This document shows positions 26,238 to 34,934 of a stretch of DNA of 64,000 bases, piece by piece (positions within the stretch are counted from its first letter, which is position 1; each line of letters starts with the position of its first letter). The notes below the pieces were generated by a model. That model was not told the DNA's origin, searched no databases, and worked only from the letters and a program-made list of their open reading frames with translations. The DNA lies in the NCBI RefSeq assembly GCF_019130065.1, contig NZ_JAHSPG010000015.1, positions 62,001 to 126,000 of the forward strand, read 5' to 3'. The stretch is from Pinibacter aurantiacus. Lineage in GTDB: Bacteria; Bacteroidota; Bacteroidia; Chitinophagales; Chitinophagaceae. Position numbers and translations under genes: made by a program.

Positions 26238-27773
26238 TTAATTAGTGTGTAATTGCAATAATTGCTCTTTGGATATTCGATATATCGGGATTTCCTTTTC
26301 GTCAAATTTTTTCTTGATAATATTATTCGTGTACATTGAGTTCGCTCCTTCCGGTTCTATAAGGTCCGCAATCACGTTGCTCATGCGCTGATGCGTATCT
26401 ATTACCAATGCGCCTGCAGGTATGGTTACATCGCGATCATTAAGGTTGACCGAGCCTTTCTTTTCTTCTACATATTGCTGCACTTTCGTTTGCAGGGATT
26501 GCGTTACTTCTTTAAACTCAACGCCAGACACCGACAACACTGTTTTTATTTTTTCCGAAACCGGAAAAATCACAAATGCTTCAGGCTTGGGTCTCGCGAT
26601 AACTGCTGTTTGGGTAATGTTGTAGTTCGCATTGAATGTTATCGTTGTATCGGAGACGGTGCATTCATTTACAAACACGTAATCTTTTTTAATTTTTTCG
26701 GGTTTTGATGTGGCCACAGAAGGGCTGCTCGCAGCAATCGCACGAGCATCCGCTTGTGTGAGTGTTGCCTTTATTTCACCAATATTCTGATAAGCTATTT
26801 GCAGATATGAAAGGGCTGTGATGGCCGCTGTTTCTATTCGTCGCTTTCCCGCTTTTTCTTTTTCTGACAAACCGCGAATTTCCATCAGCATCGACACACG
26901 ATTTTGCAATGCATAATTTGTTGCACTTGACCGGCTTGCTATCCCGCCTATATTCAACCAAACTTCATCATCTACTCTAAAAGTGGTTGAGTAATCTGTT
27001 ACGCGACGCCCTTGCTCTGTTACAGCTTTTTTTGTTGGCTCAACAAACATGTTGCGTATCATGTCACGAATAGCTGGATCTACATTCAAATTGCCAGTGT
27101 ACAAAAACAACTCATCATAAGAAGATGTAAAACAGTCGTTCAATTCTTTGTAATCTTGTCTTGCAGGAGAATATTCGTGAAAATCTACAACTACGTGCGG
27201 ATCAAATTTGTTAATTGCCGTTTTAATATTGATGCTTTCTTCAGCATCTAAAATGGTGAGGTCGCGATTCAAATCCACACCATTATTTGAAGCCCTCGAT
27301 TCTGCATGGCGACCATCAGCATTTACCATCGGCATTACTTGTATAATCACTTTATCAAGAATGGGCAAATACTTCTGATCCTGCATGAGCAGGTATATAA
27401 AGTATAACATGCCTTCTGTTGCCAGCGGTTCGTTTCCATGAATGCAACCTATAAATGCCACACGCAGTTTTTCCCTATCATCTATGCTGCTCTTTCTTGT
27501 GATCTGTACCATTGGTTGCACCCTGTTTCTTTGTGTTCTGCCAATTGAACCAACGGACATTAAATCAGGATGTTTTTCTGCCAGCTGGCGTATAAACTCC
27601 ATGACGTTTCTGTAGCTTGTATAATAGTTCTCGTCTGACTTTCCTGACACAATCGGCAGCGGCATGTCATGCGCCGGTTCAGGGAAATACTTCTGGTATA
27701 TGTCAACTGCCTGCGCACGTAAAGCGGTTGCGCCGTAACAAACAATTATTATAAACAATAGCAGTTTTTTCAT
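26238..27773 (-). CDS. M14 zinc carboxypeptidase, exported
   Basis: 511 residues with a signal peptide (cleavage near LRAQAVD). The zinc site is complete: H112 and E115 in CIHGNEPLATEG, H199 in VVVDFHEYSP; N-D-R substrate residues are seen in SNNGVDLNRDLT; the catalytic Glu is E298 in LMEIRGLS. M14 enzymes remove C-terminal residues from peptides. The gene lies between two porin genes (spacing 5 nt to the upstream one), implying a peptide entry and trimming unit. The C-terminal ~150 residues are an extra beta domain of unknown role. Confidence 0.92.
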   Translation of the reverse strand: MKKLLLFIIIVCYGATALRAQAVDIYQKYFPEPAHDMPLPIVSGKSDENYYTSYRNVMEFIRQLAEKHPDLMSVGSIGRTQRNRVQPMVQITRKSSIDDREKLRVAFIGCIHGNEPLATEGMLYFIYLLMQDQKYLPILDKVIIQVMPMVNADGRHAESRASNNGVDLNRDLTILDAEESINIKTAINKFDPHVVVDFHEYSPARQDYKELNDCFTSSYDELFLYTGNLNVDPAIRDMIRNMFVEPTKKAVTEQGRRVTDYSTTFRVDDEVWLNIGGIASRSSATNYALQNRVSMLMEIRGLSEKEKAGKRRIETAAITALSYLQIAYQNIGEIKATLTQADARAIAASSPSVATSKPEKIKKDYVFVNECTVSDTTITFNANYNITQTAVIARPKPEAFVIFPVSEKIKTVLSVSGVEFKEVTQSLQTKVQQYVEEKKGSVNLNDRDVTIPAGALVIDTHQRMSNVIADLIEPEGANSMYTNNIIKKKFDEKEIPIYRISKEQLLQLHTN

Positions 27774-27778
27774 ATCCC

Positions 27779-29125
27779 TTAGAATTGAATAGTAAACATT
27801 ACCTGTCCGTAGATATTTCCTTTCACATCAGAAGTTTTAAGATTTTCTTTATACTCTTGATAACCAGCTTCAATATTTAGTTTCAAATCATGTTCTCTGA
27901 AATACCGTGTACCCACAAACGAATAATACCTGTTTTGATCTGCGAAATTTGCAGAGTAAGTGTCATTGTACAATTGGGAGTATCGGGCGGCGCATGCCCA
28001 TTTACCAAAACAATATCCACCCTGGATGTTTACACCACTACCCAGGTTAATTCTGTTCAATACTGTTGCCTTGATCTGCTCAGGAGTTTGTCCGGTATAA
28101 GGAGTAAATTTTCCGCTGAGGTTAAACTCTCCCGCAATACCAGACGGCACAGTAGCATGTGCATATACATACTCACCAAACGCATACCAGCCGCGGTATT
28201 TGAACATAAAGTCAAATCCTGCCTTTAAGTAATCAGGCAAGAGTTCGTTCGCCGCGGAGTCGCCGTAAATGTATCGGCCACCATTGGTTCCTTTTGCAGA
28301 AGAAATACCATCGGTATAACTAAAAGTAACGCCCACAATTAATTTTGGCACCCGTTCACGAGCGAGGTCATCCATGTAATATTCACCACCTTTGGAGAAA
28401 GTTCCGAATGGCAACCAGTCCAGCCTAACCCCATATTTGAAGCCTCCATAATTCTTTTGCAACGCAGCCGTGCCGTCGCCGGTAGTGACTGAAACATAAG
28501 GTTTCAAAATGTTGCTACCTCCAGCTTTTATCGTTCCATAATAGCGAATACCATAATCGAAGATGGGATCAAATGCAGTAGAGACGGCACTTCGCTCAAT
28601 GAAGCCGAGCGATTCACCTTCTATCCTCGCCTCTCGCGTGTCGGCATAATCTGCACGCACGCCAAAGTTGAATCGGTGATTTGTACTCGGTCTATACTCG
28701 ATCAACGCATCCTGTAAAGTATTGTTGAATGATCGCGTACCTGTGGTGGTGCTTTGAAAATTGCCGGCTAAATTTAAACGTAGTCTGAAATATACTTTAT
28801 CGTTAAATAAAAATCCTCTGAAGTTAAATCTGGCTCTACGAATATCAAACTGCGGGCTGGTATTTTTGAACTTATCGAGCGTACTCATACCATTTAGCAA
28901 TTGAAGGCTCTGCGTGAAATTCAAACGCATTTTGGAGGACTCCAGGGTAAGCCCATCGCCCAGTTGATAATTTCTCTTTAAACGAAGAAACTGCGTATGA
29001 TCCTGATCTTTGGCCGATTGCTCTTCATTTTCTGTAGTCGTTTCGGGAGCATCATCCTCCTGCGCCTTTGCAACATTAAAAGCGCAGCAGCATAACAACA
29101 GTATGAACAATTTTCTCATTTTCAT
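27779..29125 (-). CDS. Outer-membrane porin (O/P family)
   Basis: 448 residues, signal peptide ending near VAKAQEDD. An acidic, possibly coiled linker (APETTTENEEQSAKDQ) precedes a beta-barrel of phosphate-selective porin O/P type, ending in QVMFTIQF with the terminal Phe needed for BAM insertion. ATG at 29119 is equally plausible as a start because AAGGA lies a better distance from it. It is immediately followed by the carboxypeptidase gene. Confidence 0.85.
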   Translation of the reverse strand: MKMRKLFILLLCCCAFNVAKAQEDDAPETTTENEEQSAKDQDHTQFLRLKRNYQLGDGLTLESSKMRLNFTQSLQLLNGMSTLDKFKNTSPQFDIRRARFNFRGFLFNDKVYFRLRLNLAGNFQSTTTGTRSFNNTLQDALIEYRPSTNHRFNFGVRADYADTREARIEGESLGFIERSAVSTAFDPIFDYGIRYYGTIKAGGSNILKPYVSVTTGDGTAALQKNYGGFKYGVRLDWLPFGTFSKGGEYYMDDLARERVPKLIVGVTFSYTDGISSAKGTNGGRYIYGDSAANELLPDYLKAGFDFMFKYRGWYAFGEYVYAHATVPSGIAGEFNLSGKFTPYTGQTPEQIKATVLNRINLGSGVNIQGGYCFGKWACAARYSQLYNDTYSANFADQNRYYSFVGTRYFREHDLKLNIEAGYQEYKENLKTSDVKGNIYGQVMFTIQF

Positions 29126-29248
29126 TTCCTTGATCAGGATAAGAGTTTATTTATGGGCCAAACAGGCGAATACCGTTGCTTATAAACAAACAGGCGATCG
29201 AAAAAGTTCAGCGTGCGAAATCGTTTCCGGAAACGCTGCGGGTGCGGC

Positions 29249-29283
29249 AGGGCGAATGCAATTCGCCCCTACCATTTTCAATT
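29249..29283. repeat. 35-nt dispersed repeat, copy 2
   Basis: Identical over 35 nt to 3647-3681. It lies 20 nt downstream of the iadA stop codon, in the same orientation relative to its gene as copy 1. Between it and the gene are short CTCAA-type units (29285-29322) that run into the last codons of iadA. Confidence 0.85.
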
Positions 29284-29302
29284 AACTCTCCATTCTCAAT
29301 TC

Positions 29303-30457
29303 TCAACTCTCAACTTTCTCAAAGCTTCCATACACCATTATCTTTCCGTCCTGCATCATTATTCTTCCACGGGCAATGACATCTGTAAGATTAAAATCCG
29401 GATCAAACAAACAGATATCGGCATCACCACCAACACGAATACGTCCTTTATGTTTGAGTGACAGGTTTTTCGCAGGACCTGAGGTAATGAGTTTAATCGC
29501 TTCTTCTATTGGCACTTTACCGTCCCTGATAAGCTTCTGCACCTGTTTATAATTGAGATCTATCGGCGCTTTCTTAAAGCCCGCAGGGTTCCCGTCTTTA
29601 TCTTTCAATCCTATGCCTGCATTGCCGTCGCTACTGAAAGTCATATTATCCATTGACACACCTTTTTCAAGCGCATATAATACTTGCTTATAAGGTTCGT
29701 CGAACTTAGTACCACCTGTTGTGATGTCGATCATGCCGCCAAGTTTTGCGAAGCGTATTGCTTCTTCAAACAATGGCACCGTGCGGCCAACGTGTGTTGG
29801 AGAAATATTTTTGATAGGAAAATGATATTGCTCCACCAGTTCAAGAAGAATACCCATATTGGTTGGCAGCGCTCCAAGGTGTATATGCATGATACCGCCT
29901 TTGCCGGAAGTGAGTCCACCAACATGCACATCTTTCAATATGGCAAGCAATTCTTTCGCAGTGGGAAATGATGAACGTTCATCACTTATTGCCACTTTGC
30001 AGCCAAGCACTTTATCGATTAGTATCATGTCTTCCAAAACTGTTCCTGTTATGGTAATTGGTGGAATACCAAAGTAGCTGGTAAGCATGTATGCAGTGAT
30101 GCCTTCGTTATCAAGCGACCTGGTTTTTGCATACAGCGCTTTCAAACTTTTTGTGGCGCCATCAGTGCCCAGCAAGCCCATTACTGTAGTGGTGCCGCAA
30201 ATGATGAATTCACTCAGCATAATTTCAGGGGTGAGCGAATGGAAGCCGTGCTTACCGCCAGCTCCGGTGATATGCACGTGTTGATCAATAAGGCCAGGCG
30301 TTAAAATTTTTCCATCCGCATTAATCACTTCAACGCCAGGAAGATTGGGAGCTATTTGATCATCAATCAATGCTATTTTTTCTCCGCATACCAAAACATC
30401 TTTTACACCCAGCAACTCCGGAGCATATACGCGTGCCTGTTTGAACAGTTTGAACAT
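29303..30457 (-). CDS. iadA: Beta-aspartyl (isoaspartyl) dipeptidase
   Basis: Cytosolic amidohydrolase that cleaves beta-aspartyl dipeptides to aspartate plus an amino acid. 384 residues, no signal. All binuclear-metal ligands of the IadA family are visible: H60 and H62 (LIDQHVHITGAGG), the carbamylated K154 (LGCKVAISDE), H193 (MHIHLGAL), H222 (SPTHVGR) and D277 (FSSDGNAG). It lies 10 nt downstream of dcuC, so aspartate release and dicarboxylate transport appear linked. Substrates may be damaged proteins or imported peptides. Confidence 0.95.
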   Translation of the reverse strand: MFKLFKQARVYAPELLGVKDVLVCGEKIALIDDQIAPNLPGVEVINADGKILTPGLIDQHVHITGAGGKHGFHSLTPEIMLSEFIICGTTTVMGLLGTDGATKSLKALYAKTRSLDNEGITAYMLTSYFGIPPITITGTVLEDMILIDKVLGCKVAISDERSSFPTAKELLAILKDVHVGGLTSGKGGIMHIHLGALPTNMGILLELVEQYHFPIKNISPTHVGRTVPLFEEAIRFAKLGGMIDITTGGTKFDEPYKQVLYALEKGVSMDNMTFSSDGNAGIGLKDKDGNPAGFKKAPIDLNYKQVQKLIRDGKVPIEEAIKLITSGPAKNLSLKHKGRIRVGGDADICLFDPDFNLTDVIARGRIMMQDGKIMVYGSFEKVES

Positions 30458-30467
30458 GGAGATCTTT

Positions 30468-31838
30468 TTAAATGAAAAAATGGTAAACCAGCATAAACAC
30501 CAATGCTGTTATTAAAGGGATGACGTTTCTTTTTGCAAGATCGAATGGCGACACGCCTGCAATTTTTGCGATACCAACAATCACTCCTGCAATGGGCGAC
30601 ATGGCTCTTCCCATGCTGGAAGCGAACTGCATAGGTAAGATAAGCTCTGCCGCTGGTTCACCTAGCTTCGCCGCAATGTCGGGCACAAGTGGTGCAAATG
30701 AAAAGAAAGAGGCATTGCCGCTGCCCATCAGCATGGATGCAAAAAAGATAATGACCGTCATTAAAATACCTATACCCACTGCACCGAAGCCCATGCTTAC
30801 AGATGCACTGGTGAGGCTATCGATAAAGCCCAACGCTATCAAGCCTGTTGAAAATATTTCTGCACATACGATCAGCGTAACAACAGATGCAAACACTTCG
30901 CCCATTCCTTCCCAGAAAACTTTGAGCGAGTCGAAGACTTTTTTCAGGCTGCGTGTTCTTATCAACTCCATCGCCATTGCAACGACCAATGATATCAGCA
31001 TTGCGGTGGTTGTATCGAGTTGAACAGTAGCGGGAAAAATATGAATGATGGGAGAAAATATGATCAGCAATATCAAAGGCAATACCGGTAACATGGCATA
31101 GATAACAGGCGCTTTTGATGTAAACGCTTCTTTTACTACCTCTTGCTCTGAAGGTGCTTCGGGATTCTTGCGATCGTAGTACCTGTTCACAAAAAAATAA
31201 ACGACCATCAGCAAGAGTGTCATTGGAATGGCAAGCGGCAATTGGCTTTTGATAAAATACTCTACGTTGTGCATCTGCAACAACTGCGATGCACGCGCTG
31301 TATTTGCCGACGCCGGCCCCATATCAAATATTGTACAGGCAGAAATAACAGCGACTGCCGATATTCTGCTTACTCCCAAAGAAACCAACACCGGGAAAAC
31401 GGACGCAACAAGCAACAAGCCCAATCCTGCAGCAGAAGGTGTGCATATAAAAAGCAACTGACCAATAGGAATGACAATAGACGCTGCAATGTAAGGGGAT
31501 TTCTTAAAAATACTCAGTGGCTTCATGGCCACATACACCAATGCATCACTTGCTCCTATCGCTTTCATATAGGCAACAAAGCCACCTATCGCCATGATCA
31601 TTAGACCAACATTCGCAGCCTTATCTGCCAGCGATTCTTCAATGCGTTTAAACAGATCAAAAAAGAAGGCACCGGAAGGCTCCTGGAGTTTGGGAATATC
31701 ATAATGCAGCAACCATGCTATAACTATCATGATAAGGCCCATAAAAAGTAATACAGCCTGTGGATTGAATTTCTTTACGAGCAGGTAGGCAGTAATGCAA
31801 ATAAATAGGATACTGTTAACCAAACCGACATAATTCAT
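30468..31838 (-). CDS. dcuC: DcuC-type C4-dicarboxylate transporter
   Basis: 456 residues, about 12 hydrophobic spans (ILFICITAYLLVKKFNPQAV..., LISLVVAMAMELI, LVFMLVYHFFI). Conserved stretches such as IPIGQLLFICTPSAAGLGLL and MGSGNASFFSFAPLVPDI fit the DcuC family, inner-membrane carriers of succinate, fumarate, malate or aspartate. First gene of the dcuC-iadA unit. A succinate or aspartate export role beside iadA is an inference. Confidence 0.88.
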   Translation of the reverse strand: MNYVGLVNSILFICITAYLLVKKFNPQAVLLFMGLIMIVIAWLLHYDIPKLQEPSGAFFFDLFKRIEESLADKAANVGLMIMAIGGFVAYMKAIGASDALVYVAMKPLSIFKKSPYIAASIVIPIGQLLFICTPSAAGLGLLLVASVFPVLVSLGVSRISAVAVISACTIFDMGPASANTARASQLLQMHNVEYFIKSQLPLAIPMTLLLMVVYFFVNRYYDRKNPEAPSEQEVVKEAFTSKAPVIYAMLPVLPLILLIIFSPIIHIFPATVQLDTTTAMLISLVVAMAMELIRTRSLKKVFDSLKVFWEGMGEVFASVVTLIVCAEIFSTGLIALGFIDSLTSASVSMGFGAVGIGILMTVIIFFASMLMGSGNASFFSFAPLVPDIAAKLGEPAAELILPMQFASSMGRAMSPIAGVIVGIAKIAGVSPFDLAKRNVIPLITALVFMLVYHFFI

Positions 31839-32140
31839 ATGCTGATATTAACCGTGTTAATGATTGATTCGCGGGTAACAGATAAAGAATTAACGTGGAT
31901 GTATTCGGGTTAGCATGAAAATATTGAAAAAAAGAAGACGAAGCAAGAAGGGACGACGGACGCCGGTCGCTTGTTTCGTGGAGCACGTCGTCAAACTGGC
32001 TACCAGTGGCCTGTTGCCGGTGGCCAGCGACTAACTAACGTGTATGATTTTACTGTAAAATGGTATTGAAAAAGAAGAATAAACTTCTGCCTGCGTTTAA
32101 CTGGCGATTTAATTTTATTTGATTGGCGGTAACGACAGAC
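31839..32140. other. Intergenic region, no gene seen
   Basis: 302 nt between dcuC and the AbiEii-type gene. It must contain the dcuC promoter, but I see no clear -33/-7 pair. A GC-rich patch at 31950-32035 with CTGGCTACCAGTGGCC and GGTGGCCAGC forms only a weak inverted repeat. Confidence 0.4.
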
Positions 32141-32785
32141 TTATAATTGCCGAGTAGCTTGATATATTTCATACTTCACAATCTCCCAGTGCTTTCCTTT
32201 TAGACAAACCGGATCGAAATCGTTGTCTGCTATGGAGTGATTATTCAATTGGCTAATCAACTTTACTTCATCATGCAAATACTCATGTCGTTCTTTGTGA
32301 AGGTGAATAAGCTGTTGAAGCGAATGATGATTTAATATTTCATGTATATCCCAAAAATCCTTTTTTCGTCCTCCCCGCAAAATCACATCCATTTTCATTG
32401 CTGCTATTTCTTCAACGCTTGCCAGTCTGATGCCATCATGCAATTCAACCTGTCGCATGAAATTATCATTCGTATAATACACATCAAGTTTTATCGCATT
32501 GCTGGCATTAGATCCTATCAAATAGGAACATCCCATCCCAATCAGTCCTGTGCCATTAGTTTGAAAGAAGGGAAAAGTATTTCTTAAAAAATTCTCAATG
32601 AGAGAATAGTCAATTGAACCATAAGCACTGTCTGTAAATAAATCAATATCAATTGACATTCTGTGTCCAAGATGCAAGCTTAACGCCGTTCCGCCGACTA
32701 ACCTGAACTGCGCCAAAGCGCTGTTTTGCATCAAAACATTTAAACTCTCCCGTAACGCCGGGTCCACAGTATTCCATTGTAACAT
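32141..32785 (-). CDS. AbiEii-type nucleotidyltransferase toxin
   Basis: 214 residues. The N-terminal nucleotidyltransferase fold has FRLVGGTALSLHLGHR followed by SIDIDLF, with D46 and D48 as metal-binding Asp residues. This is the AbiEii/MenT-like family, toxins of type IV-like toxin-antitoxin or phage-abortive systems that transfer nucleotides to target RNA or protein. It follows the HTH gene by 12 nt and is probably co-transcribed with it. No phage genes are nearby. Confidence 0.88.
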   Translation of the reverse strand: MLQWNTVDPALRESLNVLMQNSALAQFRLVGGTALSLHLGHRMSIDIDLFTDSAYGSIDYSLIENFLRNTFPFFQTNGTGLIGMGCSYLIGSNASNAIKLDVYYTNDNFMRQVELHDGIRLASVEEIAAMKMDVILRGGRKKDFWDIHEILNHHSLQQLIHLHKERHEYLHDEVKLISQLNNHSIADNDFDPVCLKGKHWEIVKYEIYQATRQL

Positions 32786-32797
32786 TCGCCTCCGGTT

Positions 32798-33259
32798 TTA
32801 TAATTCTCCCAAAATTCTTTCTACTTCCTTATTTCCGTAAAATTTTTTGATCTCCTTTTTTTCCTGGCTTGATCCTCGCTCAAACACTCGTTGAATAACA
32901 GATCTTTTTTGTTTATGCCAGTCAATATTTTCAATAGTAGTATCCCAAAAAGTAGTTTTTTGAAACTTTGTAATGTCAGGTCTGGATTTGGAAAGCCTGC
33001 TTTCTTTTATCTTTTTATAGTCATAAAAAACTTGCAGAATCATAAACAAACCTTCTTCCAATTCTAATTCAGTTTCAATTTTCATCGCAAGAGCTGTGTT
33101 CATGTCTCTTTTACCATTGGTAATCGCGCCCAGCGTTTGAGGGTATTCATTTATCGACAATGCAAAACGGCCTTTAGGGAGTTTTCTTTTCTTTAATTCA
33201 TTATCAAGAAAAATCCCCGGATGTATTCCTTTTAGCTTGTCAACTGCCTCAAAATTCAT
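32798..33259 (-). CDS. HTH antitoxin with DUF6922-like tail
   Basis: 153 residues. The first ~75 form a HigA-like XRE helix-turn-helix (IHPGIFLDNELKKRKLPKGR, LSINEYPQTLGAITNGKRDM). The C-terminus (FWDTTIENIDWHKQKRSVIQRVFERG...KKFYGNKEVERIL) matches my memory of the DUF6922 type, usually a separate small protein. It therefore looks like a fusion of two DNA-binding modules. It precedes the nucleotidyltransferase, as antitoxins usually do. An inverted repeat upstream is a candidate autoregulatory operator. Confidence 0.8.
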   Translation of the reverse strand: MNFEAVDKLKGIHPGIFLDNELKKRKLPKGRFALSINEYPQTLGAITNGKRDMNTALAMKIETELELEEGLFMILQVFYDYKKIKESRLSKSRPDITKFQKTTFWDTTIENIDWHKQKRSVIQRVFERGSSQEKKEIKKFYGNKEVERILGEL

Positions 33260-33297
33260 AAATACAAATGTTAGGTAACTAATGATTATCCAAAACT

Positions 33298-33333
33298 AAG
33301 TAAACTTTTTTGTGTAAACAATTTTGTTTACTT
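33298..33333 (-). promoter_or_regulatory. Candidate operator of the toxin-antitoxin pair
   Basis: AAGTAAAC at 33298-33305 mirrors GTTTACTT at 33326-33333, and a second inverted pair TAAACAA/TTGTTTA (33315-33321, 33324-33330) lies inside. The site starts 39 nt upstream of the antitoxin ATG, where an HTH autorepressor would bind. Confidence 0.5.
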
Positions 33334-33397
33334 CAAAAAATAACTACCTGATAACAAACAATCTAACAAAATCAGATTTGGCTTGTAAACACAAAAA

Positions 33398-33421
33398 AGC
33401 CGGGCCACCACTAGCCCGGCT
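33398..33421 (-). terminator. Rho-independent terminator of the FecR-linked locus
   Basis: Perfect 8-bp GC-rich stem AGCCGGGC/GCCCGGCT around an 8-nt loop. On the minus strand it is followed by TTTTTGTG. It lies 48 nt past the stop codon of the TlpA-like gene and is the clearest terminator in the window. Confidence 0.85.
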
Positions 33422-33469
33422 GCGTACACACCATGAGTAAGAGTAAACAAAGTTCAGGTCTCTTTTTCT

Positions 33470-34726
33470 TTAGTCAATATTTTTCGCAAGGCTTGGCCCT
33501 CCCATCACTTCTTGTAATTTATCGGTTATCGCTTTTTCATCGCCGGAGTACACCAGTATTTTTCCATCTTTATCCAGTAATACATAGAAAGGTATGAAAG
33601 TCGTCATGTACAAACTTCCCACTCGTGCCGGCATGTTCTTTTCCGGGAATTCATCGCAAACTTGCGTCCATGGCATTTTCTCAACATCCATTGCTTTTTT
33701 CCACGCATCCCATTTGCTGTCGTCTGAAACGCTAACGATCTCAAGACCTTTAGAATGATATTGGTCGTATACTTTTTTCCAGTGTGGAATGGCTTGTCTG
33801 CAAGGATGACACCAGCTTGCCCAAAAATCGATCATCACATATTTTCCCTTTAAAGAAGAAAGTGTGAAAGAACTGCTATCTCTTTTACGAAGCGTAAAAT
33901 CTGGCGCTGCATGGCCGGGTGTTAATGCAACTCGTTTACCATGATTATCTGCTACGTATTTGTAATAGTTTGACGACGCAGCGTCACCGGTGAAGTTGTG
34001 CAGCATAGAATCAACCTGGGTAAGACGTAAGTTGCTTTCGTTAAAAGTGTAGAGCTGACTAAATATATAGGCCCCTACAACAGATGATGGATTTTTTTTC
34101 GAATAATCGTCGATCCATTTTAGCTTCGCCGCTGTCTGCAATTTGCTTACAGAGTCGGCTTTGTCCCTATACGCATATTCAGCATCTTTATCTTTTTGCT
34201 GTTGAGATATTTGGTAAAACTTTGTGATAACAGAATCATACTGTTTGATGGCTGGATCACTCTCGTATGTTTTCCACACATCATTACCGGGAGAGCCCGT
34301 AACGGTGAAGTCCTCTAATTGTGCCCATTTTGAACCGCCGTATTGCGTCTGATCATAATACTTTGAACCGGCAGTGTCGGCATCAACCGTGATATCTGCG
34401 TTTTCCGCAAACACATCGAAGCCAAAGGTCCAGTCTCCAGCTGCTACCTGAACCATCATCATTTCTGGTTGTTTCAGTTTACCGGTAAAAACAAACTGGC
34501 CACTCTTTACAGGCACGCTGTCGATGGTTTCGGGATTACGATAATCTGCGCCACGGTGAATCAATTTTGCATATCCGTCGCCGAACTTTTTGATATTCAC
34601 CTTGATATTGAAACTGTCTTTGCTTGCCGTAGCTCCGGATACGGACTGATTATTGTTGCAGGCCGCGATGCCAAGCAAGGCCGCCGCACAGGTAAATAAG
34701 GTAAAGGTTGTTTTGTGTGCCATCAT
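33470..34726 (-). CDS. TlpA-like thiol-disulfide lipoprotein (WCHPC)
   Basis: 418 residues; lipoprotein signal with Cys in LLGIAACNNNQ (ATG at 34723 is an equal start). An N-terminal DUF4369-like beta domain (GDGYAKLIHRGADYRN) precedes a helical linker and a C-terminal thioredoxin fold with DFWASWCHPCRQAIPHWKK. The CxxC dipeptide His-Pro resembles DsbA and differs from the Gly-Pro or Ala-Pro of the other TlpA-like proteins in the window, hinting at a more oxidising partner. Last gene before the terminator at 33398. Confidence 0.88.
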   Translation of the reverse strand: MMAHKTTFTLFTCAAALLGIAACNNNQSVSGATASKDSFNIKVNIKKFGDGYAKLIHRGADYRNPETIDSVPVKSGQFVFTGKLKQPEMMMVQVAAGDWTFGFDVFAENADITVDADTAGSKYYDQTQYGGSKWAQLEDFTVTGSPGNDVWKTYESDPAIKQYDSVITKFYQISQQQKDKDAEYAYRDKADSVSKLQTAAKLKWIDDYSKKNPSSVVGAYIFSQLYTFNESNLRLTQVDSMLHNFTGDAASSNYYKYVADNHGKRVALTPGHAAPDFTLRKRDSSSFTLSSLKGKYVMIDFWASWCHPCRQAIPHWKKVYDQYHSKGLEIVSVSDDSKWDAWKKAMDVEKMPWTQVCDEFPEKNMPARVGSLYMTTFIPFYVLLDKDGKILVYSGDEKAITDKLQEVMGGPSLAKNID

Positions 34727-34855
34727 GAATAGAGTTTTAATTAAGTAGCAGACTCTCTGATCGGAAAATGCGACTATCAGAAAATGAAAAAAAATTTGTT
34801 AAAGCGTTCAAATGATCTTGTGTACGCGGACGAGCAACGTGACCCAATTACGAAG

Positions 34856-34931
34856 AATGATGAATGATGAACCGATGAAGATGCCGACAATCTTAACCCT
34901 ATTCATCGTTTATAGCTCACCATTCATCATT
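34856..34931. repeat. Inverted repeat at the DsbD-domain gene stop
   Basis: AATGATGAATGATGA at 34856-34870 mirrors TCACCATTCATCATT at 34917-34931 with one mismatch in 15; the loop is 46 nt. The right arm ends three bases before the stop codon at 34935. On the minus strand its ATGA units place TGA in more than one frame. Confidence 0.75.
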
Positions 34932-34934
34932 GTA

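Noticed and set aside
3647-29283. 35-nt repeat as attachment sites of an integrated element
   Set aside because: The 25 kb between copies holds ordinary metabolic genes and no integrase or mobility gene.
30520-31023. 167-codon open frame on the plus strand
   Set aside because: Antisense to dcuC; the Ser/Thr/Pro-rich translation is the complement of membrane-span codons.
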